64,000 nucleotides of DNA. It comes from Pontederia crassipes. Its lineage: Eukaryota; Streptophyta; Magnoliopsida; Commelinales; Pontederiaceae. The stretch is taken from NCBI GenBank assembly GCA_030549335.1, contig CM060188.1, positions 46,899,696 through 46,963,695 on the forward strand, in the 5' to 3' direction. Both the position numbers and the translations under genes were made by a program. Within the stretch, counting starts at the first letter, position 1, and each line of letters starts with the position of its first letter. Shown piece by piece: positions 58,015 through 64,000 of this stretch. The notes beneath the pieces are model-generated. The model was not told where the DNA came from. It did not search any database and saw nothing but the letters and a program-made list of their open reading frames with translations.

Positions 58015-61000
58015 ATGCACTCTTTGAGCTTAAAGGTGGTGCCGGGGACCAACCTTCTCGCCGGCGGGGACCGGCGGTGGGCTCAAAGGACGGCAGCTGT
58101 CGCGGTGAAGGCCTCGTCGTCGTCGTCTTCCACCTCCGACGGGGGCGGGAACGCGAACGGTGGCAGCGGTAAGAAGAGCGGGGGCGATTCGACGTCGTCC
58201 TCCGCCTCCTCCTTCCTCTCGAGGAGCCAAACCTACGCTCTGCTCAAGCAGCAGCTGGTCGTCGCCGCCAAGCACGAGGTATTTGTTGTTATTCCCAACT
58301 CGTTCCGTTCGTTTCGATCCCTCTTTTTTTTTTGCGTGAAAGAAAGCCTCTTTCTGGAATTTGGTTAATCAGTGGGTAGGATTGATTCAAGAGGCGTCGG
58401 AATCCTTAACTCAGTAGACTTTTTTTTTCTTAGAATGGACTGAAAGGCATGAGTGATCTGAGCTTCCAAGTATATATAAATTAGATGTATCAAGTGCTCG
58501 GACGTTTTCAGGATTTTCTTACTTCTTTCTGACAAATTGACAGGACTACAAAGAAGCTGCTAGAATAAGGGATTCATTGAGATCCTTCGAGGAAGAGGAG
58601 CCTGTGCTGCGGATTCGCAGATTGATGAAGGATGCAATTGATGAGGAAAGATTTGAGGTATCGTCTGAGCACATTTTCTTTTACCTTTGAAGGCTAACAT
58701 TTTTGTATTGATCGATACATCTAAAAAGTTCAAATTGTTCAACTTCCAAAATGTTTTAATGTTCTAAACAAATTGTATATATGTCAATTGGCGACTGCAG
58801 CATTCATCCAAAACCATAACTAGGAAGCAGTAGATTTTAAATAAGAACAAACGGAAGCAGTAGATTTTAAATAAGAACAAACTTGAGTCATTAATAAATA
58901 AGATCCTGAATATGTTCTTTTAAGGAGGAGATATTTATTCTCAACTCGTACATGGTAGCATCATGGAGGAGGTTACGGAGAGGGTTGTACTTTGTGGATT
59001 TCGAGATCTCAACTTATACATGAACCTTTCACAGGGGAAATAATATGCGTCTGATGGCTACCCTTTTAATGTTGGTGCCAGTGATGTCACTTTAGAAAAC
59101 TACAAAAACTGAAGGCAACAAAGTGGACATGAACAGGAGAAGAAAAATGGATGGGGAAGTAGTTGACGTTAAATTGTTAAACTAGTGTTGTGTGCATTTC
59201 TTTTGTTGGTCAAAGGCATTCAAGGGCACTCAATGAACAATACCATAGGCTCGTGGAAACACATCAATTAAAGTGGAGAAGGTAAAGTATCAGTCAGTAA
59301 CAACATTGAGAAGAACAATCCAATGTTGATTTCTTGGATGCAATGCAAACAGTGGCTTAAAGATCAGAGATGACACTTACAGATAAGAGCAACTTTTTTT
59401 CTTTTTTTTTAAGGGCAGAAGGAAGAGGCCATAGGATTTAAATGTCTCTATACAATATGGCTCCAATACCATAGTAAAACCAAGAAAGATTCAACAACTT
59501 CCTTGATCACTAAGTACAGATGCTTTATATATAGCTAGGAGAGGTTAGTGATCCAAAATAAGTGGATCATGTAGAGAAGTGGATAGGATGGGGACATGAA
59601 GATGGAGAAGCTGGTCATGTGGCTATTATGATGCACTTTGAGGCAGAGATGGTCACTCTAATAGTGCTTTAAGTTGAGCCCCTTTTCCGAGTTTACTAGT
59701 ATGTGCATCAGCCTATTCTAATTTGTGTCAATATGTAGATTATGCCAGAGGACTGATGATAATGAGTTTCACGTGTGCGATGTTTACTTATGTGATTCCT
59801 TCATAAGGGGCTGGACTTGTGAAATTAAGTATTGAGATATGTGTACGTGAGTTTGATTGTTATGTATTAATTGAGATTGATTATCTGAATTCAAAGTAAT
59901 AGTTTCCTTGCTGCTCCATTCTTGTCGCTGATTCTTTACTTTGTTAAATTTTTATTCTCTTCATTTTTAAATCAATTTTCAGGATGCAGCAAAATACAGG
60001 GATGAATTGAAATTAGTAGCTCCACACTGCCTTCTGAAATGTTCTAGTGATGCGACAACTTTGGTATTCTCTTTGTCTAATCTTCTATATTTGATTTGCA
60101 CTGTGCTGTTTAACTTATGGTCATATTTTCCTTTTTTAACATAATTTAGCATATTTGAGGGTCTATATGGTGATGCTAAGCATTCTCATTTCTTTTCTAA
60201 CATATTTTACAACATACATTTTTCATCTAATGTAGGAGATGATGATTAAGCATCATATTTTTCTTTCGAAGCAACCAAGTTTCGGACTTCAAAGAAACTA
60301 AGAAGTCACTCACGTCATGAACAATAAAAAAACAGAATAAAATTGTGAAACACAAATGATACAGAAGGAACAATGACTTGAATTTAATGTTTGTGTAACA
60401 GCTGGGTGAAGTTGCACTGTCAAAACGACCTTCCTGTTAGATCACATCTCATTGTCTACGCTTGCTGCTTCTTTTGTTTTTCCACTCCTAGCAGCTTGGA
60501 TGCAGTCTAGCCAAATGATTGCAACGAGCACTGAATCAATATAATTTCTAACCTTTGTTTGGTACTGCCACAAAAATGATTGTTAAGTGTGAGCAGAACT
60601 TGACAATGTGAAATTCATCTGCTTAGGCCCATTCTATTTGAATTCCCAGATTGCAAGTTAAGCTAAGAGTTTAAATAATGTCTACAGTAATAAAAGTCTC
60701 CATCTTTTGGAATTTAGGCAGAGTTATGACTATCCATACAGAAGAGATTGGACATGATAGTAGCACAAAACATGTAGAATAAGCATGCATTTTGAAGAAA
60801 TAAATCTGCTATTTGCTAATTGCATTTCTTGTCTTGACAAGAGCTCTAAATTCAACTTGGAATCTCATTCTTCAGGGCATACGTGTGCAAGTCAGGAGTG
60901 TTTATATTGAGAGTCGAAGCCAACCATCCAAAGGGCAATATTTTTTTGCGTATCGAATTAGAATCACTAATAATTCCCTCCGTCCTGTTCAGCTCCTAAG

Positions 61001-61709
61001 AAGGCATTGGATTATCACAGATGCTAATGGGAAAACTGAAAATATTTGGTTGGTTCTCCCTTTTTTCATCTTCTCCAGTAATTAATCATGCTATAGTATA
61101 TATCGGCAATTCAAAACTCATGTTTACTTTCAACCTTTTTTTCTCAGGGGAATTGGTGTAATTGGTGAACAACCTGTCATACTTCCTAAAACTGGATTTG
61201 AATATTCTTCTGCTTGTCCACTTACCACTCCTAGTGGAATAATGGTAGGTTTCAAGCACTGGATTCTTCATATACTTGAAAATTTTGCTTCAGAATTTTC
61301 ATGCCATAATCGATTCTTTTATCATATTTGATTAAGTTCTTGAACAGCCAAAGCTATTTCCTTCTGAAAGGTGAACATTCAAAGTTTGAAAATACATACC
61401 ATAACATTCAAAAGGGAACTTGTCTGAAAGATTTATAAATGAAATAATTTATATAAAGAAGTTTCCTAACTTCTGGTGTCAGCTAGATGGTTTCTCCTTT
61501 AGACTGGTTCATATGTTATATGCTTGCAAGTTAAAACAAGGAGATCACTCTTAACTATGTACAAATACCTAAATTTGATCAATGTACAGGAAGGAGATTT
61601 CGAGATGAAGCACATCGACAAAGCAGGCCAGTCAACTTTCAATGTTGCAATCGCTCCGTTCGCCCTCTCCATCATTGGTGACGAGGATGATAACATCCTT
61701 CAACAATAA
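58015..61709 (+). CDS. Double-UVR and ApaG domain protein, predicted plastid-targeted
   Basis: Six exons (58015-58278, 58544-58657, 59983-60063, 60876-61048, 61148-61244, 61590-61709), all with GT...AG introns, give 282 codons. Residues 1-70 are Ser/Gly/Ala-rich with few acids, like a chloroplast transit peptide. Two UVR motifs follow: [20 protein letters not shown] (about 76-104) and [20 protein letters not shown] (about 112-137); UVR motifs mediate protein contacts, as in UvrB/UvrC and Clp adaptors. From about residue 154 to the end is an ApaG (DUF525) domain: [62 protein letters not shown], and [10 protein letters not shown] near the end. ApaG domains form a fibronectin-III-like fold; the biochemical role of this plant protein is not certain. 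The ATG at 58015 is the first in frame. No breaks are seen. Confidence 0.9.
58823..58882 (+). repeat. Perfect 30-bp tandem duplication in intron 2
   Basis: Two exact copies containing GGAAGCAGTAGATTTTAAAT lie side by side in the large second intron of the UVR-ApaG gene. Confidence 0.95.
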
Positions 61710-62322
61710 ACCTCCGAAGAAGCCCTTAGCCTTAGGATTTTGGTTGCGAATGTTGTGCACTATGCTTGTACAGGTTCCTAAACTAGTCCCATGAGAAGAT
61801 GGACCTGTTGTGGGGTTCTTCTCATTGTTCTGTAACGCACATAAAAAAAAATGCTTATAATTATGAGAGATTGAGAATGGCATCAAAAAAACAAGATGAA
61901 TGTACAGTAATGTACTTCTTACGAGATAATCGTGTACCAAAATTACGCACAATATGCGAAGTATGACAGCAAAGTAGTTCGTGATTCACCATCCTTTTCT
62001 CCTCCATATTGTTACAAGATGATCGTGTCCAAATTTTGTGTGTACCTCGTGTATAATGCTCTGCTCGGGGCAGAGTTCATCATTCGATCTGAACGCTGTC
62101 TTGTGCTCCTTGTGTGATTCGGTGTTCAAAGAGAGCGTTACTACTGAGGGGTTGGTTAGAGCGCAGCAGGCTGCGTATTGGTGCGAGCAAACTGGCAAAT
62201 TGTATGCACCTCACACTTCCCTTATGCACAACAAGAGCATCCTCACGCCACCCTCCACCCCACTATTTGCTGTGCCTTTTTATACAAACGAACTCTCAAG
62301 CCATTTCCACCCTCTACTGGCC

Positions 62323-62324
<2 letters not shown>

Positions 62325-62363
<39 letters not shown>
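62325..62363. repeat. (CT)n microsatellite
   Basis: About 19 uninterrupted CT units. Confidence 0.95.
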
Positions 62364-62366
<3 letters not shown>

Positions 62367-63167
62367 GGACACAGGACACCAGCGGACATGAAAGGTACTA
62401 ACTAATCAGCAAACTTTTGTAGTAGCCTGTGTTTAGTTGTTAGTGAGCATTGGCGTTTTTGTGCTGTTGTCAAAAAGAAATCGGCAGGAGGGTCAGGTCC
62501 AAGTCCAAGCATAAGCTACTTGGATGCTTGATTCTGATAAGATATATTCGCACTGGGCACTTAATGCGTCTGCTTTTGGAAGAATATATGCTTAGATTAT
62601 TGGTCATCTATAATGGCCAAATGATTAGTGAGGCTACTAACAAGTTTAGGTTGAGAGGGGGACTAATTAACCAAGTTGATTATGACGTTAGAGCCACTAC
62701 GTACTCTTACACTTTGTCTCGAGCTTTTAAGATTTTCCAAACTCGTTTTTAAGTTTCACCTCATTGATAGTTGAATTAGTCTCCAAAACTAATAGTAGAA
62801 GAATTAGACATTTTATGAACTTAACATGGTTTTCCGAATTTTCCTAGTTTTTTTTCGATCCGGTTATATCTTGTATTTGCATTGATTAGAATTCAGATAT
62901 ACACTATTAGACATATAACATACTGTTACATAGGTAATTTCATATATTATTGTTATATTGCATTCTTGAATATTTTCATTTTGTCAATGTTTGGAGATTC
63001 CCCGATTCAGCAATTTTTTTCCTCGATGTATTTTTATGTGGAGCATATGTTGTACTCGTACGGTTTTGCATCTTTAGAGGCAAAGGCAAAGGCAAAGGGA
63101 TTGCTAAAAGCTTGCAACTGTTTTAGTTTCAGAGGTCGATCTATCATCTATGTGTTGATGTGTGACC

Positions 63168-63170
<3 letters not shown>

Positions 63171-63242
<72 letters not shown>
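63171..63242. repeat. (TC)36 microsatellite
   Basis: Seventy-two bases of uninterrupted TC, the longest simple repeat in the window. Confidence 0.95.
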
Positions 63243-63245
<3 letters not shown>

Positions 63246-64000
63246 CAGCGAAGGCTGCTCAAAATGTGGCCCTAGTTTTCTTTTTTGGGTACACAAAAGT
63301 TTGCCTAGTTTTTGAGGTGGGTCAAGTGATAATTAGTGCATTTGAGTTATGAATGATGAAACTTCATTTCAATCGGCTTAATGATAATCCAATATGATAA
63401 TAACTAAGTCGTCAACATCGGCGGGTGCAAAAATAGTAAGAAACATTCAAATTTCAAATGGATCATGCATGGTCAAATGCCATATGATTTTTTATGATTT
63501 CAGATGATTAGATGGATCATGCATGATGCTTGTATCTGCATTATAAATTATTCACTTAACGTTTTTATATTTTTTATGTGTTTGTTGAATATAAAAAATT
63601 CATGAAGATAAGTCAGTTTCCATTGGGCAAAATAAAAAAAAATCTATGATCTATTAAAAAAAGTTTATTTATAGGATCTTAATTAAATTTAATTTGAGTT
63701 TTTAGAAGAAATAAACACAAATAAAAGGGTGAAGAGTCCAACCCCATACCATTTTTTAAAAAAAATTTCTTTAAATTATTTAAATTTGATATTTGTCGAT
63801 TGTCTACTATCACTCTCATAGTTTATTTAAAGCCTTAAAACTACTTTCGCTCAATTTATAAAGTTATATTTAAATTATAAAGTTATATTTTATTTAAAGC
63901 CTTAAGCATTGCAAATTATAAAGTACGTAATTGAATGTAAATAATTATGAAGATATATTATAATTTTTTTTATGCATCGGACTTGAATATTATAAGCACC

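Larger units (their letters stand above)
61710..64000. other. Downstream flank and intergenic DNA
   Basis: The 3' UTR of the UVR-ApaG gene lies in the first few hundred bases. No other gene recognised. Two CT microsatellites are listed separately; the last 500 bp is very AT-rich. Confidence 0.5.

Noticed and set aside
62038-62401. Overlapping frames ending in Ser-Leu repeats
   Set aside because: The repeated residues are translation of the CT microsatellite; no domain is visible upstream.
62882-63352. 156-residue frame with a long Ser-Leu run
   Set aside because: Half of it is the (TC)36 repeat; the remainder shows no recognisable domain.
1-64000. tRNA or rRNA genes
   Set aside because: The tRNA-Met-like matches seen are 12-18 base primer binding sites next to LTRs; no cloverleaf-sized gene or rRNA segment was recognised.

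Overview
The window is nuclear DNA from a flowering plant. It holds a few spliced or single-exon housekeeping genes in AT-rich DNA filled with nested transposable elements: Ty3/Gypsy, small non-autonomous LTR elements, RTE and L1 LINEs, PIF/Harbinger-like and Mutator-like non-autonomous elements, and a CACTA end. A monocot is the better guess, from the steep GC-rich-5' to AT-rich-3' gradient in the SUV3-like gene and the unusual NAC subgroup, but the species cannot be named from the sequence alone.

Layout. 1-2532: 5' end of a truncated Ty3/Gypsy element (minus strand). 3201-5381: intact single-exon SUV3-type mitochondrial RNA helicase (plus). 6061-9012: RTE LINE (minus) bounded by a 9-bp target duplication. 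9013-19203: gene-poor DNA with RTE tail fragments and a PIF-like element carrying a nested miniature LTR retrotransposon. 19204-20881: small non-autonomous LTR element. 23401-23786: a MITE followed by an almost perfect 60-nt-arm hairpin. 24462-26929: four-exon GPI mannosyltransferase 1 (PIG-M) gene (minus) with an apparent one-base deletion in exon 1. 27304-29807: complete but gag/protease-only Gypsy element of the same family as the first. 30320-31703: element with long inverted ends and a GC-rich repetitive core. 34100-45936: tandem cluster of three divergent NAC-domain genes: copy A dead, copy B frameshifted, copy C open with an expanded acidic C-terminal repeat. A Gypsy remnant with a long LTR lies between B and C. 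46547-49000: further LTR-like and MITE-like DNA with a 103-bp tandem repeat. 49930-56500: a CACTA end abutting a decayed L1 LINE that is itself split by a MITE-like element. 58015-61709: six-exon gene for a small protein with two UVR motifs and an ApaG domain (plus). The remainder is intergenic, with two long CT microsatellites.

The resident genes belong to separate processes (mitochondrial RNA turnover, GPI-anchor synthesis in the ER, transcription factor, predicted plastid UVR/ApaG protein) and do not form a pathway. The most informative biology is the birth-and-decay of the NAC cluster, the matching intron positions in the two UVR motifs, the PIG-M frameshift, the near-perfect hairpin at 23.6-23.8 kb and several transposon insertions whose target duplications can be read to the base.
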